Below are positions 50,815 to 59,304 of a stretch of 64,000 nt of DNA, piece by piece. The stretch is from assembly GCA_963753575.1 (NCBI GenBank), contig CAVWCR010000003.1, positions 744,001-808,000 on the forward strand, given 5' to 3'. The notes under the pieces are model-generated. The model saw only the letters and a program-made list of their open reading frames with translations. It had not been told where the DNA came from and did no database searches. The position numbers and the translations under genes were made by a program. The stretch comes from VAZQ01 sp963753575. GTDB taxonomy: Bacteria; Pseudomonadota; Alphaproteobacteria; Rhizobiales; Xanthobacteraceae. Numbering within the stretch: position 1 is the stretch's first letter; each line of letters opens with the position of its first letter.

Positions 50815-51558
50815 ATGCCTCGGCCACGCGCTTCCAAACTGTCGACGCCCTATCTCCGGCGCGTCTGGCTCGACCAAGCCAGGATTGAGAACCACACGGC
50901 CCTTCCGTTTTCTCTGCCGATCTTCGAACACGGCTTCGATCTGGAGTTCGACCGCGCGGTGACGATCATCATCGGCGAGAGCGGCGTCGGCACCTCAACG
51001 CTGATCGAAGGCATTGCCGTGCTCGCCGGCTGCCAAGAAGCCGGCGACGGCCGTCGCGCGATCGAGCGCGCGCCCGCGGCCGATGGCGAACGGCTGGCGC
51101 AGGCGTTGCGGCCGACCTGGCAGCCCAGGATCGCGCACGGCTGGTTCTTTCCTCCGCGTGCGCTCTTTTCCCTGTCGCGCTATGTCGTCGAACCCCCGTT
51201 CGCGAGCGATGCCATGCCGCCCGACTATCCCCCGCGGTTTCCTGGTGAAGCCTTCGTGCGGTTCGTGGAGGAGCGCCGTCAGCGGCAAGGCATCTTTGTC
51301 TTCGATACGCCGGAGGCCGTGCTGTCGCCGTCGGGGCAACTCGAATTTCTGAAGCTCCTGCGGCGCATGGAGGCGTCCTGCCAGGTGATCATGGCGACCC
51401 ATTCGCCGCTCCTGATGGCGCTTCCCGGTGCGCGATTATTGCGCTTCTCCGGGCGTGGCCTCAGGGCCGTGACGCTGGAGGCGACCGATGATTTTCGGTT
51501 GCTGCTCGGCTTCTGCACCAACCCGCGGCAGTTCGTGCGGACCGCGCTGGAGGAATAA
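50815..51558 (+). CDS. ABC/AAA-type ATPase fold protein with degenerate Walker A and B
   Basis: A 247-residue homologue of the small predicted ATPases (COG3910-like) that begin PYLRRVWL and read VTIIxGExGxGKSTLIEG. Here Walker A is GESGVGTSTL (Lys replaced by Thr) and Walker B/D-loop is FVFDTPEAVLSP instead of FDEPESALSP (catalytic Glu replaced by Thr). The downstream MATHSPLLMALPGARLL switch His is intact, as is the RRMEASCQVI block. ATP hydrolysis is unlikely. The frame is open from 50614, but the ATG at 50815 has AGGACGGA upstream and matches the family start. The 300 bases before it hold no other feature. Confidence 0.8.
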   Translation: MPRPRASKLSTPYLRRVWLDQARIENHTALPFSLPIFEHGFDLEFDRAVTIIIGESGVGTSTLIEGIAVLAGCQEAGDGRRAIERAPAADGERLAQALRPTWQPRIAHGWFFPPRALFSLSRYVVEPPFASDAMPPDYPPRFPGEAFVRFVEERRQRQGIFVFDTPEAVLSPSGQLEFLKLLRRMEASCQVIMATHSPLLMALPGARLLRFSGRGLRAVTLEATDDFRLLLGFCTNPRQFVRTALEE

Positions 51559-51722
51559 TACGGCTTTGTAGGAGTAATTGATAAGGCGGGTGCTTGGCGG
51601 CCCGGCCGTTTCGCCGCACACCCTGCGTCAATCTGGACGTCTGCCCGGCGCCGGTGCCGAAGTAATCTTCCCGACAGAGTCAGGAACGGTTGTAGACTGC
51701 GTCCGCCGGGGCGCCGTCAGCG

Positions 51723-51792
51723 CATGCGTCCTTTGGGGAATGTGTCCTTTAAGGAATGCGCCCATCAGGAATGCGTTCATTAGGGAAAGCAT
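51723..51792 (+). repeat. Degenerate tandem repeat, about 16-bp unit, four copies
   Basis: Successive units read GTCCTTTGGGGAATGT, GTCCTTTAAGGAATGC, GCCCATCAGGAATGC and GTTCATTAGGGAAAGC. It lies in the leader of the receptor gene at 51835, about 45 bases before the start codon. Confidence 0.6.
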
Positions 51793-51834
51793 TACGGAAA
51801 AAGCAGCGGAACGCAAAAAAAGCGGAGAGCACTG

Positions 51835-52896
51835 ATGATGCACTTGTCGAACCGGTTGGCGGCCTGCGCCGTGGTTGCGTTGGCGGCGTCGAGCATTGCG
51901 GTGGCGAACGCCCGCGCCGATTCCGTCGCGGACTTCTATAAGGGCAAGGACCTCACGATCCAGATCGGCTACGGGTCCGGCGGCGGCTACGACACCACCA
52001 CGCGCTTGTTCGCGCAGTATTTCGGCAAGCACATCCCCGGCCATCCGAACGTGGTCGTGCAGAACATGCCGGGCGCGGGCTCGATGCTGGTCGCCAACGC
52101 GCTCTACACCACGGCTCCGAAGGACGGCTCGGTGCTGGGCGTGTTCGCCTCCTCGACCGCGCTCGAGCCGCTGTTCGGCAACAAGAAGGCGCTCTACGAC
52201 CCGCGCAAATACGAGTGGATCGGCAGCCTGCACCGCGACATCGCAAGTTGCGGCGTCTGGAAGGGGGCGGGGCAGGGCATCAAGACGCTGCCCGACCTGA
52301 TCAACGCCAGGCGCATGGTGGTGTTCGGCTCGACCTCGCCGACCGCCATCACCAGCCAGCATCCGCTGTTCCTCAAGCACATGCTCCACGCCAATCTCAA
52401 AGTCGTCTACGGTTACAAGGGCACCAAGGACGTCTCGCTCGCGATGATGCGCGGCGAGGTCGACGGCAGCTGCGGCATGTTCGAGTCCTCGGTGCGCAGC
52501 GCGTTCGACCAGTATGTGAAATCGGGCGAGCTCAAGATCATCGTGCAATTTGGCCGCGACCGGCAGGTGTCCTATTTCAAGGACGCGACCAAGATGTACG
52601 ACCTGCTCAAGACCGAAGATCAAAAGAAGGTCGCCGACGTGATCTTCCGGCAGACCGAGCTTGCGCGTCCGCTGGCCGCGCCGCCCGGCACGCCGAAGGA
52701 TCGCGTCGCGGCGCTGCGCAAGGCGATGCTGGATACGATCAAGGATCCGGCGATGGTCGCCGACGCCAAGAAGAGACAGGTCGATTTCGATCCGGTGCCC
52801 GGCGAGGAAGCCGCCGCGATATTTGCGAGCTTCTACCAGACGCCGCCCGCGCTGATTAAGCAGGCCCGAACATATACCGAGCCGGATCCGAACTGA
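51835..52896 (+). CDS. Tripartite tricarboxylate transporter-type substrate-binding protein
   Basis: A 353-residue periplasmic receptor with a signal peptide (cleavage near ARA-DSV). It opens DFYKGKDLTIQIGYGSGGGYD, the variant of TctC/Bug proteins with a Tyr-rich first loop, and continues VVVQNMPGAGSMLVANALY and GYKGTKDVSLAMMRGE. GGAGAG lies upstream of paired ATGs. The DNA after it (52897-53171) contains no intact TctB or TctA, only a possible short relic on the other strand. Confidence 0.9.
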   Translation: MMHLSNRLAACAVVALAASSIAVANARADSVADFYKGKDLTIQIGYGSGGGYDTTTRLFAQYFGKHIPGHPNVVVQNMPGAGSMLVANALYTTAPKDGSVLGVFASSTALEPLFGNKKALYDPRKYEWIGSLHRDIASCGVWKGAGQGIKTLPDLINARRMVVFGSTSPTAITSQHPLFLKHMLHANLKVVYGYKGTKDVSLAMMRGEVDGSCGMFESSVRSAFDQYVKSGELKIIVQFGRDRQVSYFKDATKMYDLLKTEDQKKVADVIFRQTELARPLAAPPGTPKDRVAALRKAMLDTIKDPAMVADAKKRQVDFDPVPGEEAAAIFASFYQTPPALIKQARTYTEPDPN

Positions 52897-53171
52897 ATGC
52901 GGGCGATCAGTCGATGGCGGCCGGAGCTTTGCTGCGGCCGCCACGCACGTTGCTCCTATTGGAAGTAACGTCTGAAGCAGCGGTCGACCGCGACCGCGAT
53001 GATCACGATCGCAACCGCGATCGCAGATTATCGGAATGGCTGTTTCTCTTATGGTGAATTTTAATCACGCACCTGTCACAATCATAGGTTGTGGTGCGCC
53101 CCAATTGCGTCTGCGTCGTGCTACATGAAGCGGCTATGGGTTACGGGGAGGGCCAACGTAAGGAGGATGCG

Positions 53172-53453
53172 ATGGCCCTTTTGGTTGCCGACAATATCGC
53201 GCTGGTCGAGCCGGTTCCGATCGAGGACGAGCTCTGCAGCGGGCTCGCACGGATCGAGGACGTGGCGGGCATTGCCGCCCGCTTCGTGCTCTATCACATG
53301 CAGCCGATCTATGAAGTCGGCGCCACAGCGTTCGTGGTGAAGCGAAAGATCGTCCTGCCCTACCAGAGCATTCCGCCCGTGGTCGACATGGTGACCGATT
53401 TCATGTCACGTCGGATGTCGCGCGGGCGCATCTTCCGATTGCTGCCGCCTTAG
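53172..53453 (+). CDS. Conserved hypothetical protein
   Basis: A 93-residue protein starting MALLVADNIALVEPVPIEDE, with one Cys, RFVLYHMQPIYEVGATAFVV and a basic C-terminus FMSRRMSRGRIFRLLPP. The ATG has a near-perfect AAGGAGG seven bases upstream, which supports expression. No signal peptide, membrane segment or motif that I recognise. Confidence 0.65.
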   Translation: MALLVADNIALVEPVPIEDELCSGLARIEDVAGIAARFVLYHMQPIYEVGATAFVVKRKIVLPYQSIPPVVDMVTDFMSRRMSRGRIFRLLPP

Positions 53454-53562
53454 GTTATCGCGCAGGTCCCGTTGCCGGATGACCCGTTGCGTTTCGTTTG
53501 GCGCAACCGACAAGTCGGGCGGCGCTCCGCGCCGCTCAGCGGCACTAGAATCATAGAGTTGT

Positions 53563-53637
53563 TAGTGCCCCTTTGTTTCCGAAGTTCGTGTCGGAGGGTG
53601 CAGCGATGACTTAACGAACTTCGGAAACGGGGCACTA
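53563..53637 (+). repeat. Palindromic element, subfamily A, copy 3
   Basis: A 75-bp palindrome with ends TAGTGCCCC and GGGGCACTA and arms TTTCCGAAGTTCG and CGAACTTCGGAAA. The loop has GGAGGGTGCAGCGATG followed by ACT TAA, so the start here leads to an immediate stop. Upstream at 53541-53547 stands a right-end relic (GGCACTA) of another element, with the 15-nt spacer repeated at 4671. Confidence 0.9.
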
Positions 53638-53639
53638 AA

Positions 53640-53987
53640 TTAGCGCGTGGGGATCGTCAGCCGTAGTCCTGGCGCCGGCTGCGTCGGCGGCTGGATGGTC
53701 GGGCCCTGCAGCGGCGCGGTGGTGTAGGGATTGCTCGCGCCGCCGACCGTTCCGGGATTGAGCTTCGAGTTGGGCGGCAGCGGCACGACCGGAGGAACGA
53801 GCGGCCTGAGATCCTGCCGCCACTTCTCGTCCGGCGTCTGGGCGGCGGCGGGAGCGATCGCGCCCGCGAGCACGAGGCCGAGCGCAAGCAGCGATGCGTT
53901 CGACAGGCGCATTGTCGCGCAGCTCTTTTTAGCGCAGCTCCTTTTAGCGCCGCTCTTTTTGGCGCAGCTCTTTTGCGAAAGCGTCAT
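53640..53987 (-). CDS. Exported Pro-rich protein with KSCAK repeats before the signal peptide
   Basis: A 115-residue protein. Residues 6-24 are four repeats of a K-S-C/G-A-K unit, encoded by a ~16-nt tandem repeat at 53925-53970. Only then comes an ordinary signal peptide (MRLSNASLLALGLVLAGAIA, cleavage AAA-QTP), followed by a Pro/Leu-rich mature part of about 65 residues. The ATG at 53985-53987 has GGAGGAG upstream, so the repeat is translated; an internal start at 53912 would drop it. Function unknown. Confidence 0.65.
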   Translation of the reverse strand: MTLSQKSCAKKSGAKRSCAKKSCATMRLSNASLLALGLVLAGAIAPAAAQTPDEKWRQDLRPLVPPVVPLPPNSKLNPGTVGGASNPYTTAPLQGPTIQPPTQPAPGLRLTIPTR

Positions 53988-54545
53988 GGCGCGCTCCTCC
54001 GGCAACGGATCGAAGCCCTGCGACCATCGATACAGGCAATCGCGCCGCAGGGCAACGCGAGGGGGCAGGTGCGCCGCTGGAGTCATGGGGCGAGTGGGTT
54101 AAGGTTGCGCGCAATGTCGTGAGCGCACCAGAAGCCGGCGCGGTTTCATAAGCTCACCGTGCTGATCAGCGGCACCAACGGCTTCGATCCGAAGGAGATC
54201 GATGTCGCCACTGACGAGGGGCCGCAAGGAACATTCCGTCCGGTCGGCAAATGCACGCTGGTCAATCGGCTGCTGTTCGAGACGCGCTACCAGGAATGCG
54301 AGCGCCGCCGACGACGGCGCGCTACGGCAAGCTCATGGCGTCCTATCATTGCAACGCGTCGGCGCATGTTCCGCAGGTTCGGCTCATCGGACTCGGACGG
54401 CTGGCGCCGTGAGGGGGCTGCCGGAATTTCTGAATATCTGTTCTGCCAAATTACAAAAATATGCCATGCGGCCGCTCTAATTCCGCCCATCCGGCTCCAT
54501 CAACTCGTGACCGCGATCCTGGGGGCGACAATCCAGGAGAAGGTC
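53988..54545. other. Region without an intact gene; possible gene relic
   Basis: One frame at about 54140-54300 encodes a sensible segment (FHKLTVLISGTNGFDPKEID, then FRPVGKCTLVNRLLFETRYQ) but has no supported start. A different frame near 54320-54412 gives a plausible continuation (ARYGKLMASYHCNASAHVPQ) that soon stops. This looks like remains of a protein gene. I could not assign it. Confidence 0.4.
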
Positions 54546-54923
54546 ATGCGAGAGTTCGCAAACTGGGCGATTGCGGCCACGGTCGGCGCAAGCGCGTTGG
54601 GAACCTTGGGTATCGGCACGGCGACAGCGGCCGACATTCCGGTTCCCTACGACCCGCCGCGCTACAGCCAGCCGCAACCGCCGCCGCCTGAATATTATCC
54701 GCCCGAGGAGCCCTATCAGGAAGCGCCGACGGCCTACGTCTATCCGCCGCCGCCGCCGCCGGTTTATCGCTACTATTACCCGCCGGTGGTGACGGTCGTG
54801 CCGCCGCCCGTCTACGGCTATTATCCCTACTATGCGTATCGCCAGCATCGCGTATTCCGTGGAATTGGGCCGCATATCGCCCGTGGGCCCTATCGCCATG
54901 TCCGCAGCTTCCGGCGTTGGTAG
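54546..54923 (+). CDS. Exported Pro/Tyr-rich protein
   Basis: A 125-residue protein with a signal peptide (cleavage near ATA-ADI). The mature part is built from Pro and Tyr (PPPPEYYPPEEPYQEAPTAY, then PPPPPPVYRYYYPPVVTVV), ending in a basic HVRSFRRW. It resembles rhizobial envelope proteins of low complexity without known function. The ATG has AGGAGAAGG upstream. The frame is open far upstream but without coding character. Confidence 0.7.
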   Translation: MREFANWAIAATVGASALGTLGIGTATAADIPVPYDPPRYSQPQPPPPEYYPPEEPYQEAPTAYVYPPPPPPVYRYYYPPVVTVVPPPVYGYYPYYAYRQHRVFRGIGPHIARGPYRHVRSFRRW

Positions 54924-55191
54924 GCTCGCGAAGCGGTAGGCTTTTGAATGAAGGGCGGCGCGGCGGGCGAACCTCTGGCTAAAGAGCTCGCGCCTCCCCG
55001 GGTGTTGCGTCGGCGGCATCCGGGCGTCTCGCGTGCGGCGCGCGCTCCTGCTACCATCGGGCTCGACGGCTCATCCGGTTGTGGAACCGGCAGAATCCTG
55101 TGGGCATTCCGTTAGTGACGGATTTTGCCATGATTCAGTCGAAAGATTCCGCCATATCATGGTGGGGCAGCCAGGTCGGCGAGGGGGCTCG

Positions 55192-57198
55192 ATGTTTCCA
55201 GCACGCCAGTTCGCTGCTACGCATGCCGTGACAGCATCGCTGCTGATCGCAGGGGCATTTTGTGTCTCCTTGTTGGTCGGATCCGACGCGCGCGCCCAGG
55301 GTCCGTCCCCAGGCGGCAGCTGCGACGACGCAGCCGATCTTGCAGTCCTGCCCTCGCCCGTTTCGCCCTGGAAGGGCGCGCCCTTGCGCGTGATCTTTGC
55401 CCTGGAGAAGCCGCTCGAGGGCGAGTTCGCGCTGATCGCGCCCAACGGCAAGGTTGCGGCCAAATCAGGCGAGCGGCATGGCGGGCCGCCCTATTTCTGG
55501 TACGCCGAGGTCACGTCACCGGCCGCCGGGACTTGGCACGCGCAGCTCACGCGCGCGAGTGCGCCGGCGGAGTGCCGCACGATCGCGCGCGAGATCGCCG
55601 TCAGCGGCCGCCGGCCGGCGCCGCCGCACTCGACCAAGGGCAGCGTCTGGCCGATCCGCAACAGCTGGAACCGCGCCAACGAGAATCTCTATTCGGCCTG
55701 GATCGAGAAGCTCTTCGATGCGCCGCTCGATGCGGCGCCGTCATGGAAGGCGCTGCATGAGGTGCTGCGCGACAAGTCGCGCAATATGCTGTACGACCAC
55801 CTCGGGCTGCGCGAAGACGACCTGAAGCTCATCATCCGCCCCGACTGCGCCGACCTTCCGTATTTCTTGCGCGCGTATTTCTCATTCAAGATGGGGCTGC
55901 CGTTCGGATACGCCAAGTGCACGCGCGGCTCGGGCGGCGAGCCGCCGAAGTGTAACGAGTGGTGGAACATCGAGGTCGAGGAGCCGCGTCCGGCGCCGCC
56001 TCCGCCAGAAGAGAAAATCGCGACGAGCACGCCGTTCGGGCTGTTTGGCCGGGCGGCCGCCACTCCGGCACTAACCCCGCCGGCACCGCAGGCAGCAAGG
56101 CCGGTCGGACCACCACCGCGGCCGCCCGGGCTCGCGGCCGGCTTCGGCCATTACTTGCGCTTCACCGTCGCGGATGGCGTGCATTCCGGATCCGGGCGCA
56201 CGCGCGCGACCGACGACAAGACCGACTATTATCCGGTGCCGCTGAACGAACAGAACCTGCGCCCGGGCACCGTCTACGCCGATCCGTACGGCCACCTTCT
56301 GGTGCTGGTGAAGCGGGTGCCGCAGACCGACGGCGACGCCGGCATCTTCCTCGCGGTCGACGGCCAGCCGGACGGGACGGTCGCGCGCAAGCGCTTCTGG
56401 CGCGGCAATTTCCTGTTCGCGCAGGATCCCGCGCTCGGCGACCCCGGCTTCAAGCGGTTCCGGCCGATCGTGCGCGAGAAGAACGGCAGCCTGCGCCGCC
56501 TGACCAACAAGGAGATCGGCAAAAATCCCGACTACGGCGATTTCTCGCTCGATCAGTCAAAGCTCGCGGTCGAGGACTTCTACGACCGCATGGACGACGT
56601 GATGTCGCCGCAGCCGCTCGATCCGCTGCGCGCGATGAAGGATGCGATCACCTCGCTCGAAGAGCAGGTGGTCACGCGCGTGACCTCGGTCGAGAACGGG
56701 CGCAAGTACTTGAGCAGCGGGCGCGGCGAGGCCAGCATGCCGGACGGCGCGGCGATCTTCGAGACCACCGGCGCGTGGGAGGATTTCGCCACGCCGTCAC
56801 GCGACCTGCGCCTCCTCATCGCGATGGACGTGGTGAGCCACTTCCCGGAGCGCGTCGCGCGGCGGCCCGAGCGCTACGCCATGCCGGCCGGCAAGAGCGT
56901 CGCCGACGTGAAGGCCGAGCTGCAGCGCGTGCTCGCCAGCGAGCTTGCGGCGCGCAAGTTCTCCTATACGCGCAGCAACGGCTCGCCCTGGACGCTCACG
57001 CTCAAGGACGTGATCGACCGCGCGGTCGATCTCGAGATGGCCTACAACGTGAACGACTGCGTCGAGCTGCGTTGGGGCGCGCGCGAGGGAAGCGACGAGG
57101 CCTCGACCTGCAAGCGCCACGCGCCGGGCAAGCAGCGCGCCAAGATGAACGAATACCGCGCCTGGTTCAGCGAGCGCCGCCGCCCGCCGCGGGTGTAG
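55192..57198 (+). CDS. Large exported protein with NlpC/P60-like Cys motif
   Basis: A 668-residue exported protein (signal peptide cleaved near ARA-QGP). Residues about 30-150 look like a beta-sandwich (IFALEKPLEGEFALIAPNGK). The block RPDCADLPYFLRAYFSFKMG near residue 220 has a Cys-Ala-Asp context like the nucleophile of NlpC/P60 or CHAP amidases. A His follows much later in DPYGHLLVLVKRV, and a Pro-rich hinge lies between. The C-terminal half is helical and ends CVELRWGAREGS. I know relatives only as hypothetical; the peptidase idea is inference. Confidence 0.65.
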   Translation: MFPARQFAATHAVTASLLIAGAFCVSLLVGSDARAQGPSPGGSCDDAADLAVLPSPVSPWKGAPLRVIFALEKPLEGEFALIAPNGKVAAKSGERHGGPPYFWYAEVTSPAAGTWHAQLTRASAPAECRTIAREIAVSGRRPAPPHSTKGSVWPIRNSWNRANENLYSAWIEKLFDAPLDAAPSWKALHEVLRDKSRNMLYDHLGLREDDLKLIIRPDCADLPYFLRAYFSFKMGLPFGYAKCTRGSGGEPPKCNEWWNIEVEEPRPAPPPPEEKIATSTPFGLFGRAAATPALTPPAPQAARPVGPPPRPPGLAAGFGHYLRFTVADGVHSGSGRTRATDDKTDYYPVPLNEQNLRPGTVYADPYGHLLVLVKRVPQTDGDAGIFLAVDGQPDGTVARKRFWRGNFLFAQDPALGDPGFKRFRPIVREKNGSLRRLTNKEIGKNPDYGDFSLDQSKLAVEDFYDRMDDVMSPQPLDPLRAMKDAITSLEEQVVTRVTSVENGRKYLSSGRGEASMPDGAAIFETTGAWEDFATPSRDLRLLIAMDVVSHFPERVARRPERYAMPAGKSVADVKAELQRVLASELAARKFSYTRSNGSPWTLTLKDVIDRAVDLEMAYNVNDCVELRWGAREGSDEASTCKRHAPGKQRAKMNEYRAWFSERRRPPRV

Positions 57199-57330
57199 CG
57201 GTCAGCACCGGAGCGGATGTCGGGTCGCGTCCGAATCTGCGGCCGCATGCCTTGGCGGTTGCGATCAGCGCCGGCCCGCGCGAGTATCGGCCCCAATCGA
57301 CCTCGCCCATCGCATGAAGAAAGGCCCGCC

Positions 57331-58248
57331 ATGACCACCGCAACGCTCGATGCCAAGACCACAACGACCTACGAGTTCGACGTCGACGACGTCGAATATC
57401 TCCGCCACGGCGACAAGCCGCTGCTGGCGCGCGTGTTCAAGCCGCGCGGGGAGGGGCCGTTCCCGGCGCTGGTCGAGTGCCACGGCGGCGCCTGGTGCAT
57501 GAGCGACCGCTTGACCGAGAAGCTGCGCCACCAGGCGATGGCGTCGCACGGCATCGTATCGATCGCGCTCGACTTCCGCTCCGGCGACACCGACCCCTAT
57601 CCGGCCTCGGTCGTCGACATCAACTATGCGGTGCGCTGGGCGAAGCTCAATGCCAAGGCGCTCAAGACCAGGCCTGAGCTGATCGGCCTCTCGGGCCAGT
57701 CGAGCGGCGGGCATCTCGCCATGCTCGTCGCCATGCGGCCGAACGATCCGCGCTATGCCGCGATCGCGCTGCCGGCGGGCTCGCCTTCCTATAACGCCAG
57801 CGTGCGCTGTGTCGTGATGTCATGGCCGGTGATCAATCCGCTAAGCCGCTACCGGCACGCCAAGCGCGCGCAGGCCTCCGCCAATCCGCCGCAATGGCCG
57901 AACTCCATCATCACGCGCCAGGACGCCTATTGGCGCGGCGAAGCCAACATGGCGGAAGCCAACCCGATGCTCGCGCTCGAGCGCGGCGAACAGGTGCTCA
58001 CGCCGCCCGCCATCTGGTTCCAGGGCCGCGGCGACCTGCTGCACGACTATCATGATCCGGAGTCGGGCTTCGCCGGCAACGAGCCGCAGCGCTTCGTCGC
58101 AAACTACCGCAAGGCGGGCGGCGAGATCGCGCTCGAATATATCGATGCGGAGCGCCACGCCGGCCATTCGCCCGACCTGTCGCAGACCGGCGACATGTTC
58201 GAGCGCATGGTGGCGTTCGTGCACGCACGGATCAAGGCCGAGAAATAA
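57331..58248 (+). CDS. Alpha/beta hydrolase (HSL/BD-FAE-like)
   Basis: A 305-residue hydrolase. The oxyanion motif ECHGGAWCM (HGG), nucleophile elbow GLSGQSSGGHLAML (GQSSG, Ser), acid in FQGRGDLLHDY and His in DAERHAGHSPD are complete. It most likely cleaves small esters or lactones. AAAGG precedes ATG 57331. The gene is convergent with the cytochrome gene, with a hairpin between them. Confidence 0.9.
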   Translation: MTTATLDAKTTTTYEFDVDDVEYLRHGDKPLLARVFKPRGEGPFPALVECHGGAWCMSDRLTEKLRHQAMASHGIVSIALDFRSGDTDPYPASVVDINYAVRWAKLNAKALKTRPELIGLSGQSSGGHLAMLVAMRPNDPRYAAIALPAGSPSYNASVRCVVMSWPVINPLSRYRHAKRAQASANPPQWPNSIITRQDAYWRGEANMAEANPMLALERGEQVLTPPAIWFQGRGDLLHDYHDPESGFAGNEPQRFVANYRKAGGEIALEYIDAERHAGHSPDLSQTGDMFERMVAFVHARIKAEK

Positions 58249-58292
58249 CGCGCGCCGGCGCGCGAACCTTTGACGGCATCTCTTGAACGCGA

Positions 58293-58325
58293 AGCCCGGA
58301 TCGAGCGTGACGCTCCATCCGGGCT
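58293..58325. terminator. CCCGG-type hairpin between convergent genes
   Basis: AGCCCGGAT-C-GAGCGT pairs with ACGCTC-C-ATCCGGGCT in a 33-bp stem-loop. It lies between the stops of the hydrolase and cytochrome genes and may end transcription from both sides. Confidence 0.65.
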
Positions 58326-58348
58326 GCGGCTGCGGGCGCTATTCGTAA

Positions 58349-58912
58349 TTACAGCCCGGCGAGATAGTGCGCCATCGCGTCGCGATCGCTGTCCGAGAAC
58401 AGCTTCATGAATTGCACCATGTCGGTGTTGGTGGTCCGCTCTTCCTTGGCGAAGGAGCGCATGGCGCCGACCAGGTAGTCGTAGTTCAGCCCGGCAATCC
58501 GCGGCCAGGATATGCCGCCCTCAAAATTCTGCTGATGGCAGGGCACGCACATGGCCATCTGCTTGGGCGGCGAAGGAGGCGTGGCGGCCGCCGCTTTCCC
58601 CGGCCAGCTCTTGGCCGCGAAGTAGGCAGCCAACGGCCGCAGGTCGCCCGGCTGCAGGGTCTTGGCGATGGCCGACATGATCGGGTGCTCGCGCGTGCCG
58701 TTTCGGTATTGCACCAGCTGCTGCAGGATGTAGTAGGGCTGCTGGCCCCAGATGTTCGGCGTGGTCTTCGGGTCGGTGGGCACGCCGTTGGCGCCATGGC
58801 AGGCGGCACAGAGCGCCGCCTTGGACTCGATGTTGTCCTGGGCCTGCGCAGGCGCGCTCAGGATTGCGGCAATGGCGGCGGCGATGATGGTCGAAACGCA
58901 ACGCGTCAACAT
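58349..58912 (-). CDS. Periplasmic di-haem cytochrome c (c4-like)
   Basis: A 187-residue exported protein (cleavage near AQA-QDN) with two haem sites, CAACH near residue 35 and CVPCH near 120. Met residues in HPIMSAIAKTL and in the second half can serve as distal ligands. The double-domain build is that of cytochrome c4, which carries electrons to terminal oxidases. GGGAGG lies upstream of the ATG at 58910-58912. It is divergent from the isochorismatase-like gene. Confidence 0.92.
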   Translation of the reverse strand: MLTRCVSTIIAAAIAAILSAPAQAQDNIESKAALCAACHGANGVPTDPKTTPNIWGQQPYYILQQLVQYRNGTREHPIMSAIAKTLQPGDLRPLAAYFAAKSWPGKAAAATPPSPPKQMAMCVPCHQQNFEGGISWPRIAGLNYDYLVGAMRSFAKEERTTNTDMVQFMKLFSDSDRDAMAHYLAGL

Positions 58913-59304
58913 GGTCCCTCCCTCGATGTTTATACCCGGTCTCGGATGCCCCCGAGTATCCGCACCAAGTATCCGCAGATTGGCGTGCTGGCGCAATAGC
59001 TTCGACGGGTCGGGCAAAATACGAAAACCGTCCTAGCCGAGGAGCCGGGATGCGGAGCGCGGGACGGCGAGCGTCGGGGACGGCGCGGTCCTGGATTGCG
59101 CGCCGATACGGCGGCGCGGCTCGGCCGCTGTTTCGCTCAACCCGGGCTACGGTCCTCGGAACGCGAAACCCGGGGCGAAGCGTATTGCGCCGCCGCGGGC
59201 AGGTTGATTGAATTCGATGTCGGCGGATCACGCTTCGCTGATCCGGCCCAAACTTGATAACGCGACTGGACAGCCCGTCTAACGGGACAAACGGGGAGAG
59301 AAAC
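58913..59304. other. Divergent intergenic region, no gene
   Basis: 392 bases between the cytochrome and isochorismatase starts. Part of a CCCGGG-type repeat (CAACCCGGGCTACGG and AAACCCGGGGCG) lies at about 59138-59177. Otherwise I see nothing I can name; promoters for both genes must be here. Confidence 0.4.

Noticed and set aside
54159..54545. Long N-terminal extension of the Pro/Tyr-rich protein
   Set aside because: A strong AGGAGAAGG and signal peptide mark ATG 54546; the upstream part is unlike any exported protein.
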